Assembly (NCBI GenBank): GCA_934501435.1
Contig: CAKSTW010000002.1
Span: forward strand, 253,508 to 317,507
Direction of reading: 5' to 3'
From: an uncultured Eubacteriales bacterium
GTDB taxonomy: Bacteria; Bacillota; Clostridia; Oscillospirales; UBA644
Length of the DNA stretch: 64,000 nt
The notes under the pieces were generated by a model. It did not search any database. It was not told the DNA's origin and saw only the letters and a program-made list of their open reading frames with translations. A program made the position numbers and the translations under genes. Of the stretch, positions 24,195 to 32,302 are shown piece after piece; position 1 is the stretch's first letter; each line of letters starts with the position of its first letter.

Positions 24195-24993
24195 GGTACT
24201 CGGTGTTCCGTACGGGGCAAGCGACGAGGAAGTCACAAAGGCATACCGCCGCCTTGCGAAAAAATATCACCCCGACTTAAATCCGAACGACCCGGAAGCC
24301 GCAAAGAAAATGAGCGAGATAAACGCTGCTTACGAACAGATAAAAAGCGGAAAAGCAACGCAGCAGACGTTTTACGGAAATCCGTACGGCAACCCCTACG
24401 GTTCTTACGGTGGCTCGACCGGCGGTCGGACCTACGGAAACGGACAGGATGACCCGTTCGGCGGATTTGATTTCGGAGGGTTCGGACCGTTCGGCGGCTA
24501 TTATACGACTTACACGAACCGCGAACGCTCTCCTTTTGACACCGTAAGACACTATATAAGAAACGGGGCTTACGCCGAGGCTCTCAACGTCCTTGCGGGA
24601 ATAACCGACAGGACGGCGGAATGGTATTATTATTCGGCGATAGCAAACTATAATACGGGAAACAAAGTAACCGCCCTTTCCCACGCGAAGACCGCAGTTC
24701 AGATGGAGCCGACAAACGCCGAATACAAACGTGTTCTCGACCTTATTTCGTCGGGCGGCAGGGTTTACGGTCAGGACAGCCGCAGTTACGGCGGACGCTC
24801 CCGCGGATTTAACCTTACGACCTGCTGTCTTTTCTGGTTTATCGCGCAGATGATCTGTTCCTGCTTCTGCCGAAGCCCGTTCGGGTTCTTCTTTATCAAA
24901 AACGATACTCCCGACACGAAGACCGTAAGCGTTTCGTCCGAACAGAAATACGAAAGTCCGGCAAAAATAGATTTAGGTGAAGATTATGTATAA
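24175..24993 (+). CDS. J-domain protein with Gly/Tyr-rich linker and C-terminal membrane segment
   Basis: This 272-residue protein has a J domain (about 4-60) with HPD at 32-34, which stimulates Hsp70 ATPase. A Gly/Tyr/Asn-rich linker (about 68-120), a helical repeat-like region (about 125-190) and a hydrophobic Cys-rich segment (about 215-245) then follow. It lacks the zinc-finger and C-terminal domains of DnaJ, so it is a class C J-protein, probably bringing the upstream Hsp70 to the membrane. Confidence 0.88.
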   Translation: MAQDPYKVLGVPYGASDEEVTKAYRRLAKKYHPDLNPNDPEAAKKMSEINAAYEQIKSGKATQQTFYGNPYGNPYGSYGGSTGGRTYGNGQDDPFGGFDFGGFGPFGGYYTTYTNRERSPFDTVRHYIRNGAYAEALNVLAGITDRTAEWYYYSAIANYNTGNKVTALSHAKTAVQMEPTNAEYKRVLDLISSGGRVYGQDSRSYGGRSRGFNLTTCCLFWFIAQMICSCFCRSPFGFFFIKNDTPDTKTVSVSSEQKYESPAKIDLGEDYV

Positions 24994-25390
24994 ATTCAAA
25001 ATGTGGCTCATGCGTTTCATGTCGGGAAGATACGGCGGCGATAACTTAAATAAAGCCCTCTTCTGGCTCTATTTTATTCTGCTCGTTCTCAATCTTTTTT
25101 TGAGAAGCATGACAGTGATGGCTCTCGAACTTATCGTCATTTTCCTTTACTTTTTCCGTATGCTTTCGCGGAATATCGCAAAACGCCAGAGCGAAAACTA
25201 TAAATATTCGGTCGTGAAAGGAAAGGTCGTTTCTTTCTTTTCGGGAATAAAAAACCGTTTCCGCGACAGAAAGACCCACGTTTATCGTAAATGCCCGAAT
25301 TGCAAAGCGAAACTGCGCCTGCCGAGAAGAAAAGGCACGCATACCTGCTGCTGTCCGCGCTGCAAAAAGGACTTTACCGTCAAAATCTGA
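24986..25390 (+). CDS. Membrane protein with C-terminal zinc ribbon
   Basis: The 134-residue protein starts MYKFKMWLMRFMSGRYGGDN, has a hydrophobic hairpin (about 25-62) and ends in a ribbon with CPNC and CCCPRC motifs, likely zinc-binding. The ATG at 24986 overlaps the J-protein gene by 8 bases; a GTG at 24977 is less likely. It closes the Hsp70 operon. Its role is unknown; the tight coupling suggests it works with the membrane J-protein. Confidence 0.78.
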   Translation: MYKFKMWLMRFMSGRYGGDNLNKALFWLYFILLVLNLFLRSMTVMALELIVIFLYFFRMLSRNIAKRQSENYKYSVVKGKVVSFFSGIKNRFRDRKTHVYRKCPNCKAKLRLPRRKGTHTCCCPRCKKDFTVKI

Positions 25391-25433
25391 TTACTCCCTC
25401 CATATTTTTTCCATAAAATCCTCTCCTGAGGAA

Positions 25434-25463
25434 AAAACAGCCGTTCAAAAGAACGGCTGTTTT
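25434..25463. terminator. Bidirectional intrinsic terminator between the Hsp70 operon and argS
   Basis: AAAACAGCCGTTC-AAAA-GAACGGCTGTTTT, a 13-bp perfect stem serving convergent genes. Confidence 0.9.
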
Positions 25464-25510
25464 GTTTATTTGATTTTCGGCACAAAGTCCGGGCGTTTTT
25501 ACATTCTCTT

Positions 25511-27271
25511 TTACATATTCTCAACCGAATCTATCGCCAGAACGTCAAGATGTTTCAATATCATTCTGCGGGTCATAAGGCAGAGGGAAAGCCACGATTT
25601 TTTCTTTTCTTCGTCCTTTTCGTCGATTATGCGGTTATCGTGGTAGAATTTCGAAAAGGCGGCGGCTATCTGATAAACGCTGTCGCAGATATAGTTCGGG
25701 GCTTTTTCTCTTAATGCGACGGAGAAAGCCTCTCCCGCAAGCATGATTTTCAGGGCAAGCGCTCTTTCGCTTTCGGAATAAAGCGTCACGGGCGAAATTT
25801 CGCCGTCGAGGGAAAGTCCCGATTTTTTCAGAATTGAATTTATACGGGTGACGGTGTAAAGAATATAAGTACCCGTTTTTCCTTCAAACGCAAGGAATTT
25901 ATCAAGGTCAAAAATATAATTTTTCGTTCTCTGGTTTATAAGGTCGCCGAATTTGACGGCGGCAATGCCTACGGCGGCGGCGGTCTTTTCCTTTTCTTCG
26001 TCCGACGCTTCTTTGAGATACGCCGACTCTTCGAGTTTTTCTTTTGCCGCCTGTTTTGCGGTCGAAAGCAGATCCTCGAGTTTCATAACGCCGCCTTCGC
26101 GGGTCTTATAGGGTTTGCCGTCCTTGCCGTTCATCGTTCCGAAACCGAGAAATTCGAGTTCCGCGTCGGTAAGCCCCGCCTTTTTGGCGCAGCGGAAGAC
26201 CTGCGTGAAATGCAGTTCCTGACGGGTGTCGACAACATACCATATCTTGTCGGGCGCAAAGTCCTTTTCACGCTGGATTATCGTCGCAAGGTCGGTCGTC
26301 GAATAAAGGTTTGAGTTGTCCGATTTCTTGATTATGATAGGAGCAACGGGAGCCTTGTCGGTCTCTTCTTCGAGGTCGACTATCATCGCGCCTTCGCTTT
26401 CGTGCATGAGGTGTTTTTCGTTAAGGCGACTGACAAGTTCGTCGACGTATTTATCGGCGTCGCTTTCGCCGTACCAATATTCGAAACCGACGTTCAGTTT
26501 TTCGTAGTTTTTCTTTAAGTCTGCGACCGAAACGCGCATTATCTCTTTCCAGAGGGCGATATATCCGGGTCTGCCGTTCTGCAGGTCAAAAGTCGCTTTC
26601 TGAGCCTCTTTTTTATATTCTTCGTCCTCTTTGCTTCTTTTGCTTGCAAAGGGATATACTTCGCTCAAAAGTTCGGGAGTAAGGGTCGGAACGGGGTCTC
26701 CGTCCTTAAAATCTTCCGAAAAACATTTTTCTTCGGGCAGACGTTTTGAAAGTTCGGTGATGACAAGACCTATCTGCAAACCCCAGTCGCCGAGGTGGAT
26801 ATCTCCGAGAGCATTGTATCCCGACGCTTTTGCGAGCCTTTTTATGCTTTCGCCGATTATCGCGGAGCGGAGATGCCCTATATGCAGGGGTTTTGCGACG
26901 TTCGGTCCGCCGTAGTCGATAACGACGGTCTTTCCTTTTCCGACCTGCGAGACCGACAGGTTTTCGTCGGCATAAATTTCTCCGAGAAGTCCGGACATAT
27001 ATTCCGATGTCAAAGTCAAGTTTATAAAGCCGGGGTTTGCGACTTCGGCTTTTTCAAAGCGGCTGTCCGCAGAAAGGATTTCCGCGACTTCTCCCGCTAT
27101 CTTAAAGGGGGCTTTTCTGTAAAGTTTAGCTCCGTCGAAAGCGCCGTTGCACTGGAACTGACAGAGGTCTTCCCTGTCTGAAACGGTCACTCTTCCGAGG
27201 TTTTTGTCGTATCCGCATTTTTCGAACGCCGCGGCGACGATCTGCCCTAACTTTTCTGTAATGGTATTCAT
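25511..27271 (-). CDS. argS: Arginyl-tRNA synthetase
   Basis: This 586-residue class Ia synthetase charges tRNA-Arg. It has the HIGH signature in AKPLHIGHLRSAIIG, preceded by VIDYGGPNVAKP, and a degenerate KMSKS region (PYKTREGG), as is usual for ArgRS. The C-terminal anticodon-binding domain ends with AIDSVENM. The start MNTITEKLG at 27271 has an upstream GGGGAAG. A longer open frame extends to 27457 but runs into the divergent tcdA control region and is not coding. No T-box is visible in its short leader. Confidence 0.96.
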   Translation of the reverse strand: MNTITEKLGQIVAAAFEKCGYDKNLGRVTVSDREDLCQFQCNGAFDGAKLYRKAPFKIAGEVAEILSADSRFEKAEVANPGFINLTLTSEYMSGLLGEIYADENLSVSQVGKGKTVVIDYGGPNVAKPLHIGHLRSAIIGESIKRLAKASGYNALGDIHLGDWGLQIGLVITELSKRLPEEKCFSEDFKDGDPVPTLTPELLSEVYPFASKRSKEDEEYKKEAQKATFDLQNGRPGYIALWKEIMRVSVADLKKNYEKLNVGFEYWYGESDADKYVDELVSRLNEKHLMHESEGAMIVDLEEETDKAPVAPIIIKKSDNSNLYSTTDLATIIQREKDFAPDKIWYVVDTRQELHFTQVFRCAKKAGLTDAELEFLGFGTMNGKDGKPYKTREGGVMKLEDLLSTAKQAAKEKLEESAYLKEASDEEKEKTAAAVGIAAVKFGDLINQRTKNYIFDLDKFLAFEGKTGTYILYTVTRINSILKKSGLSLDGEISPVTLYSESERALALKIMLAGEAFSVALREKAPNYICDSVYQIAAAFSKFYHDNRIIDEKDEEKKKSWLSLCLMTRRMILKHLDVLAIDSVENM

Positions 27272-27304
27272 TAAAACTTCCCCTTTATATAATATATCCT
27301 TGTA

Positions 27305-27333
27305 ATTATAGCAAAATAACGGGCGTTTGTCAA
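27305..27333 (-). promoter_or_regulatory. SigA promoter of argS
   Basis: TTGACA (27333-27328), 17-base spacer, TATAAT (27310-27305) on the minus strand. Confidence 0.92.
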
Positions 27334-27363
27334 TTGACACGATACCAAGTTTTATGATATTAT
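27334..27363 (+). promoter_or_regulatory. SigA promoter of tcdA
   Basis: TTGACA (27334-27339), 18-base spacer, TATTAT (27358-27363). Its -35 box directly abuts the argS -35 box. Confidence 0.8.
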
Positions 27364-27367
27364 AATA

Positions 27368-27418
27368 GGCAGAGAAAAAAGCCTGTATCGGGCGATAAAA
27401 GTCCGATTTTTCTCTGCC
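27368..27418 (+). promoter_or_regulatory. Leader hairpin in front of tcdA
   Basis: GGCAGAGAAAAA (27368-27379) pairs perfectly with TTTTTCTCTGCC (27407-27418) around a 27-base loop, ending 4 bases before the ribosome-binding site. No T tract follows, so it looks like a 5' UTR structure rather than a terminator. Confidence 0.6.
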
Positions 27419-27438
27419 GAAGATAAGGAGAGACACAA

Positions 27439-28191
27439 ATGATAAACAGATTTTCAAGAACCGAAATGCTTTTGGGCGACGCGGTAAAAGATTTCAGAAA
27501 CCGCCACGTCGCGGTCTTCGGCGTCGGCGGCGTCGGCGGACATCTTATCCTGTCGCTCGTCCGCTGCGGAATAGGCAAAATCACCGTCGTCGATAACGAC
27601 GTCGTTTCGGTAACGAACATAAACCGTCAGGCGGTCGCCTTTACTTCGACCGTCGGGCAAAAAAAGGTCGACGTCATCGAAAAAATCGCCAAGGATATAA
27701 ACCCCGACGTCGAAATTATAAAAAAGGGGATATTTTTCTCGGAAGAAACGCTCGGAGAATTTGATTTCGACAGTTACGATTACGTCGCCGACGCAATCGA
27801 CAGCGTGACGTCGAAACTGCTGCTTGCAAAGGTCTGCTGCGAAAAGGGTATCCCCGAAATTTCTTCGATGGGAACGGGAAACAAACTCGACCCCGAACGT
27901 TTTACGATTTCGGATATTTCAAAGACGTCGGTCTGTCCTTTGGCAAAGGTCATGCGGCGGGAACTGAAAAAACGCGGAATAAAAAAACTGCAGGTCCTCT
28001 GGTCGGACGAAGAACCGATAAAACCGCGCCCGTCGGAAGAAAAGACCGAAAAAAGGCAGACGCCCGGAAGCATTGCGTTCTGCCCCGCGACGGCAGGGCT
28101 TCTGATTTCGGGAAAAATCATAAGAGACCTCGCAAAAAAGGCTGCCGAAACGCCGTTTTTGCAGAATGACGGAGGAGAGACTTTTATATGA
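27439..28191 (+). CDS. tcdA: tRNA threonylcarbamoyladenosine dehydratase (TcdA/CsdL, ThiF fold)
   Basis: This 250-residue E1-like enzyme cyclises t6A37 of tRNA to ct6A using ATP. It has the nucleotide loop FGVGGVGGH (about 27-35), the NINRQ motif after a VDNDVVSVT strand, DAIDS, and the Cys-containing CPLAKVMRRELKKRGI segment typical of TcdA rather than MoeB/ThiF. The ribosome-binding site is AAGGAGAG. It overlaps the DUF1003 gene by 4 bases. The CsdA/CsdE sulphur partners of E. coli are not nearby. Confidence 0.92.
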   Translation: MINRFSRTEMLLGDAVKDFRNRHVAVFGVGGVGGHLILSLVRCGIGKITVVDNDVVSVTNINRQAVAFTSTVGQKKVDVIEKIAKDINPDVEIIKKGIFFSEETLGEFDFDSYDYVADAIDSVTSKLLLAKVCCEKGIPEISSMGTGNKLDPERFTISDISKTSVCPLAKVMRRELKKRGIKKLQVLWSDEEPIKPRPSEEKTEKRQTPGSIAFCPATAGLLISGKIIRDLAKKAAETPFLQNDGGETFI

Positions 28192-28694
28192 AAGAAAACA
28201 GAAAATTATTAAAAGAAGTATTAAAAGACATCAAACACGACATGACCGACGAAGAGGTTTTGGCGCTTCTTGCGGACAGTAAAATTTCGGCGCGCCCCGA
28301 AAATCCGAAACCGACTTTCGGACAGAAAGCCGCCGACGCCATTGCGAAGTTCGCGGGGAGCTGGGCGTTCATTTTTTCCTTTACCGGCGTACTTATTCTG
28401 TGGATGGCTGCAAACGCTCTGCTTGCGTCAAAAGCGTTCGACCCGTATCCTTTCATACTTCTCAATCTTGTTCTTTCCTGCATTGCGGCAATTCAGGCGC
28501 CTCTTATCATGATGAGCCAGAACAGGCAGGAGGAAAAAGACCGCCGCCGCGCCGAAAACGATTATAAAGTCAATCTGAAGACCGAAATCATGATAGAGGA
28601 TCTTTATGACAAAGTCAATATAATACTTGCAAAGCAGACGGAACTTGAGAAAAAGATAAAAGATGATGAACGGTCGCGTTCTTCTGCGGAATAA
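28188..28694 (+). CDS. DUF1003-family membrane protein
   Basis: This 168-residue protein has two TM helices (about 62-83 and 93-113) and the family signature FDPYPFILLNLVLSCIAAIQ followed by APLIMMSQNRQEEKDR and NDYKVNLKTE. A C-terminal helical tail (about 135-168) follows. Function is unknown in the family. It is translationally coupled to tcdA through an ATGA overlap and is the last gene before a terminator. Confidence 0.9.
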   Translation: MKENRKLLKEVLKDIKHDMTDEEVLALLADSKISARPENPKPTFGQKAADAIAKFAGSWAFIFSFTGVLILWMAANALLASKAFDPYPFILLNLVLSCIAAIQAPLIMMSQNRQEEKDRRRAENDYKVNLKTEIMIEDLYDKVNIILAKQTELEKKIKDDERSRSSAE

Positions 28695-28698
28695 TACG

Positions 28699-28724
28699 AA
28701 AAAGCGCAGGAGATCCTGCGCTTT
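28699..28724. terminator. Bidirectional intrinsic terminator
   Basis: AAAAGCGCAGGA-GA-TCCTGCGCTTTT, a 12-bp perfect stem between convergent genes. Confidence 0.9.
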
Positions 28725-28731
28725 TAATATA

Positions 28732-29799
28732 TTATTTTTTGAGTCTGTGCTTGAAATCCACCGTTATTTTCCCGAAATATTCCCTGCTTTCGACGGTCAT
28801 CGGAAAGAGGCGCGCGTCATAGAGTTTATCCTGAGTTTCTTCTCTTGAACCCGCGACGAAAAACGGTTCTCCGAACGCTTTGAGAATTTTACCGATGTCC
28901 TTTGAAAAGACCGATTTTTCCGAACCGAAATCCTTTTCCCTCGTCTTTTTCATCGGAAAGGTGATCTCGATTTTTCCGTTGCGGTTAAACACCCGTATCG
29001 GCGACTGTTTTTCGGTGTCCAGCAGGGCGAGCGCCGAGAAATACGCGTGCGAGAAAATAAAGAAAAAGTCTTTCTGTCTGCGGCATTCGGGGCTGTCTTT
29101 TACTGTCTCGTAGTATATCTTTTCTCTTTGCGAAAACAGGTTTACGTTTTCGAAAGAGACGGTTTTCAGTTTTTCTCTTTTCGGTCCGTAAAGGGAATAT
29201 ACCGCCCCGACATAGGGGCAAAGGTCGTGTACGGCGTCTTCTTTACCGAAGAGCCGGACGCCCCACGCTGTCGGCAAAAGACGTTCCCCGTCATATTTTA
29301 CCGCGCCGAGAACCGCGCAGACGACGTCTTCGCCGAAACGGTCGATATCCCCGTATTTTCGTCTTGCGGCAAGTTTTACCGCGACTTTTTCAACGGTCTT
29401 TTTGTCGAAAGTAACGGAAAAATCTTCGTCCACGGTTATTTCTGCGTCTTCGCTTTTTACGGTCATAGCGGGAAAGAGCCTTGTCGGAGCGCCGTCCTTT
29501 CCTATCCCGAAAGCAATTCCACGCAGCGTTGCGGAATGTATATCCGCCGCGGGCACGGTGAATTTGAGGTGCGTTTCGGGAAAGAGAACGTCCGAAAGCA
29601 TAAAAACGGGCGGGTTTGAATTTTCGGCGACGTAATTCGATATTTCGCGCCGCAGTTCTCCGTCGGCAAGACATTCACCCTCGGCAAAGATAACTCCGCC
29701 GCCCGAATTCGAAATTGCGATCGCCGCGGTGAGTATCTCCTTTTTGAAAAAGGGGGACTCGTCGCAGTTTATCATTACGACGTGCGCCTTTCTTCTCAT
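28732..29799 (-). CDS. Uncharacterised protein, weak AlbA_2-like N-terminus
   Basis: I do not recognise this 355-residue protein with confidence. The first 110 residues (ESPFFKKEILTAAIAISNSG, GGVIFAEGE) vaguely resemble the AlbA_2/Schlafen fold, where an acidic residue, a helix and an SNSGGG-type turn precede a beta hairpin. The remainder is alpha/beta with no motif I can name. The start at 29799 overlaps the PAP2 gene stop by 4 bases (ATGA), so it is the second gene of that operon; the longer open frame upstream lies inside PAP2 and is rejected. Confidence 0.68.
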   Translation of the reverse strand: MRRKAHVVMINCDESPFFKKEILTAAIAISNSGGGVIFAEGECLADGELRREISNYVAENSNPPVFMLSDVLFPETHLKFTVPAADIHSATLRGIAFGIGKDGAPTRLFPAMTVKSEDAEITVDEDFSVTFDKKTVEKVAVKLAARRKYGDIDRFGEDVVCAVLGAVKYDGERLLPTAWGVRLFGKEDAVHDLCPYVGAVYSLYGPKREKLKTVSFENVNLFSQREKIYYETVKDSPECRRQKDFFFIFSHAYFSALALLDTEKQSPIRVFNRNGKIEITFPMKKTREKDFGSEKSVFSKDIGKILKAFGEPFFVAGSREETQDKLYDARLFPMTVESREYFGKITVDFKHRLKK

Positions 29800-30368
29800 T
29801 TCGTTTTCTCCGTATTGAAAAACCGGGTTCCGAAAAGCCCCGTTTTCTTTTCGAGAAGTTTGCAGAGGAAATATGCGATAAGGGCGATTGTTGTGCCGAA
29901 TATCATTCCGGCGAAAACGTCGGTGGGGTAGTGTACGGTAAAATATATCCTCGAAAAAGCGGTCAGGGCGGCGACAATATACGCGGGAACAGCCCATTTT
30001 TTATTCGTGAGCGAAAGGAAGAGCGCTCCGCAGAAAGAAACGGTCGCATGCCCCGACGGGAACGAAAATTCGCCCGGACGGCGTATCAAAAGAGAAAATT
30101 CGTCTATCGCGAAAGGCCGCGGACGCGCGACGACGTTTTTTACCGTCAGATTTACGATCAAAAGGCAGAGGATAAGGGCTGTCGCCGCGAAAAAGCCCTG
30201 TTTTCTGTATTTTTTCGAAATAAGAAGCAGGAGCGCGAACACTATCCATATAATTCCCGCTTCCGAGGCATAGGTGAAAATTTTGAAGAAAAAAGTCAGA
30301 AACGGATTCTGAAAATTGTTCTCGACGAAATGAAGGACCGAGAGGTCCCATGCGGTTATCGCGTCCAT
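29796..30368 (-). CDS. PAP2-family membrane phosphatase
   Basis: This 190-residue membrane protein has the three phosphatase motifs: KNVVARPRP (C1), FPSGHATVS (C2) and SRIYFTVHYPTD (C3), with about five TM helices. Relatives dephosphorylate undecaprenyl pyrophosphate or phosphatidic acid at the membrane. Its size and short loops fit a BcrC/YbjG-like lipid-carrier recycling role, but substrate is not decided. The start at 30368 has an AAAAGGAG site; a longer frame upstream lies over the promoter. Confidence 0.9.
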   Translation of the reverse strand: MDAITAWDLSVLHFVENNFQNPFLTFFFKIFTYASEAGIIWIVFALLLLISKKYRKQGFFAATALILCLLIVNLTVKNVVARPRPFAIDEFSLLIRRPGEFSFPSGHATVSFCGALFLSLTNKKWAVPAYIVAALTAFSRIYFTVHYPTDVFAGMIFGTTIALIAYFLCKLLEKKTGLFGTRFFNTEKTK

Positions 30369-30387
30369 AATATCACTCCTTTTCAAT

Positions 30388-30416
30388 ATAATATCATCGG
30401 GCGAAATTTTTGTCAA
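30388..30416 (-). promoter_or_regulatory. SigA promoter of the PAP2 operon
   Basis: TTGACA (30416-30411), 17-base spacer, TATTAT (30393-30388) on the minus strand. Confidence 0.88.
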
Positions 30417-30454
30417 CATAATTATGTTAAAAAAAAGAACAAACGGAAAAACTA

Positions 30455-30483
30455 TTGATTTTTCGGATATTATTATGTATAAT
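30455..30483 (+). promoter_or_regulatory. SigA promoter of the transketolase operon
   Basis: TTGATT (30455-30460), 17-base spacer, TATAAT (30478-30483). Confidence 0.88.
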
Positions 30484-30514
30484 GAAATTAACAATTTTCC
30501 GAAAGGGGCAAATT

Positions 30515-31318
30515 ATGAATACTGTTGATTTTGCTAAAAAAATGCGTCGGCTCATTCTCGACGAAATTTATTACGCTCAAAGCGGACATCCGGGCGGCTC
30601 TCTTTCCGTTACGGATATCCTCGCATATCTTTATAACGAAGAAATGAACGTTTCCGCGGATAAGGCGGACGACCCCGACCGCGACCGTCTCGTCCTTTCG
30701 AAAGGACACGCCTGCCCCGCTCTTTACGCGGCGCTTGCCCTCAAGGGATATATCCCCGAAAAGGATCTCAAAACGTTCAGAAGTATTGACAGTTACCTTG
30801 AAGGACACCCCGACATGAAAAAGATAAAGGGCGTCGATATGTCCTCCGGGTCTCTCGGACAGGGCATTTCCGCCGCCTGCGGAATGGCTCTTGTCGGCAA
30901 GAAAGAAAACAGACCTTACAGAGTTTTTGCTATCCTCGGCGACGGTGAACTCGAAGAGGGTCAGGTCTGGGAAGCGCTCATGTTTGCGGGACATTACGGA
31001 CTTGACAACCTCGTCGTTATCGTAGACCACAACGACCTGCAGATAGACGGCAAGATCGACGACGTTATGAACCCGAAGCCGTTCAACAAAAAGTTTGAGG
31101 ATTTCGGCTTCGACGTTATCGAGACAGACGGCGAAAATCAGTATTTCATAAAGAAAGCCTTCGATTGGGTAAGGGAACACAAAGACGGCAGACCTTCCGT
31201 CATCATTTCCCATTCCACCAAGGGAAGCGGTATTTCTTTCATGGAGGGAGATCCGTCGTGGCACGGAAAAGCGCCCAACAAAGAAGAATACGAAAAGGCA
31301 ATAAAGGAGGTAGAATAA
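30515..31318 (+). CDS. Transketolase, N-terminal (ThDP-binding) subunit
   Basis: This 267-residue protein is the N-terminal half of a split transketolase, which moves two-carbon units in the non-oxidative pentose phosphate pathway. SGHPGGSLS, KGHACPALYAAL and the ThDP/metal loop GDGELEEGQVWEALMFAGHY with DHNDLQIDG are visible. The start at 30515 has a GAAAGGGG site; upstream sequence is promoter. The partner subunit starts 2 bases after the stop codon. Confidence 0.95.
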   Translation: MNTVDFAKKMRRLILDEIYYAQSGHPGGSLSVTDILAYLYNEEMNVSADKADDPDRDRLVLSKGHACPALYAALALKGYIPEKDLKTFRSIDSYLEGHPDMKKIKGVDMSSGSLGQGISAACGMALVGKKENRPYRVFAILGDGELEEGQVWEALMFAGHYGLDNLVVIVDHNDLQIDGKIDDVMNPKPFNKKFEDFGFDVIETDGENQYFIKKAFDWVREHKDGRPSVIISHSTKGSGISFMEGDPSWHGKAPNKEEYEKAIKEVE

Positions 31319-31319
31319 G

Positions 31320-32294
31320 ATGTCGGAAATGAAAGCATTAAGAGACGCTTACGGCGAAACTCTTGCCGAACTCGGCGAAAAATACGATAACCTTTATGTT
31401 CTGGACGCAGACCTTTCAAAATCGACAAAGACCGAAATATTCGCGAAGAAATTCCCCGAAAGATTTATCGAATGCGGAATTGCCGAGGCGAATATGATGT
31501 CCGTCGCTTCGGGTATGGCGACCTGCGGAAAGATAGTTTTCGCTTCTACTTTCGCGATGTTTGCCGCGGGCAGAGCCTACGAACAGATAAGAAATTCGAT
31601 AGCGTATCCTCATACGAACGTTAAAATAGTTGCGACCCACGCAGGGCTCACCGTCGGAGAAGACGGTGCGACGCATCAGTGCCTCGAAGACCTTGCTTTG
31701 ATGAGAGCGATCCCCGGAATGGTCGTTATTTCCCCGTCCGACGCTTATCAGATGAAAGCGGCGGTCAGATTCGCGTGCGAATATGAAGGACCCGTTTATA
31801 TCAGAGCGGGAAGGCTTGCGGTCCCCGTTGTTTACGACGACAGCTTCGTCTTTACTCCGGGCTGCTATAACAAGGTTGCCGACGGCGAAAACATCACTCT
31901 TATGTATACCGGTGCTTTTTATGAAACCGCAATGAAAGTAAGAGAAATGCTCGCAAAATTCAACATAAACCTCAAAGTTATAGACGTTCCGTCGATAAAG
32001 CCGTTTGCGGTTGACGCCGTAAAAGAAGCCGCAAAAGACGCTTCCCTTATCGTAACTCTTGAAGACCACAACAATATCGGCGGCTTCGGTTCCGCGGTCT
32101 GCGAAACCCTCACTTCGATCGATATTCCCGAAAAAGTCAAGGTTCTTCGTCTCGGTTCGGGCGACAGATTCGGAAAATCAGGAAAGGCTGCCGATGTTCT
32201 CGCAAGATACGGTCTTGACGCAAAGGGCGTTGCAAAATCCATTGTTGCGGAAAAATATCCCGAATTCCTCGATTCCATCGACGCCGAATTTTAA
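31320..32294 (+). CDS. Transketolase, C-terminal subunit
   Basis: This 324-residue subunit carries the pyrimidine-binding domain (VLDADLSKSTKTEIFAKKFP, ECGIAEANMMSVASGMA, catalytic-region THAGLTVGEDGATHQCLEDL) and the transketolase C-terminal domain (about 190-310). It forms the active enzyme with the preceding subunit. Split transketolases are common in clostridia and archaea. The sortase B gene follows after 8 bases with no terminator, so it may be cotranscribed. Confidence 0.95.
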   Translation: MSEMKALRDAYGETLAELGEKYDNLYVLDADLSKSTKTEIFAKKFPERFIECGIAEANMMSVASGMATCGKIVFASTFAMFAAGRAYEQIRNSIAYPHTNVKIVATHAGLTVGEDGATHQCLEDLALMRAIPGMVVISPSDAYQMKAAVRFACEYEGPVYIRAGRLAVPVVYDDSFVFTPGCYNKVADGENITLMYTGAFYETAMKVREMLAKFNINLKVIDVPSIKPFAVDAVKEAAKDASLIVTLEDHNNIGGFGSAVCETLTSIDIPEKVKVLRLGSGDRFGKSGKAADVLARYGLDAKGVAKSIVAEKYPEFLDSIDAEF

Positions 32295-32302
32295 GGAAAA
32301 TT

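Noticed and set aside
27272..27304. T-box riboswitch upstream of argS, or upstream of trpS at 61437
   Set aside because: The argS leader is too short and lacks a T-box sequence; trpS starts inside the preceding gene.
27272..27457. N-terminal extension of ArgRS
   Set aside because: It covers the divergent argS/tcdA promoters; the ATG at 27271 has a ribosome-binding site and fits the family N-terminus.
29800..29997. N-terminal extension of the 355-residue unknown protein
   Set aside because: It lies fully inside the PAP2 coding sequence; the ATGA overlap gives a better start.
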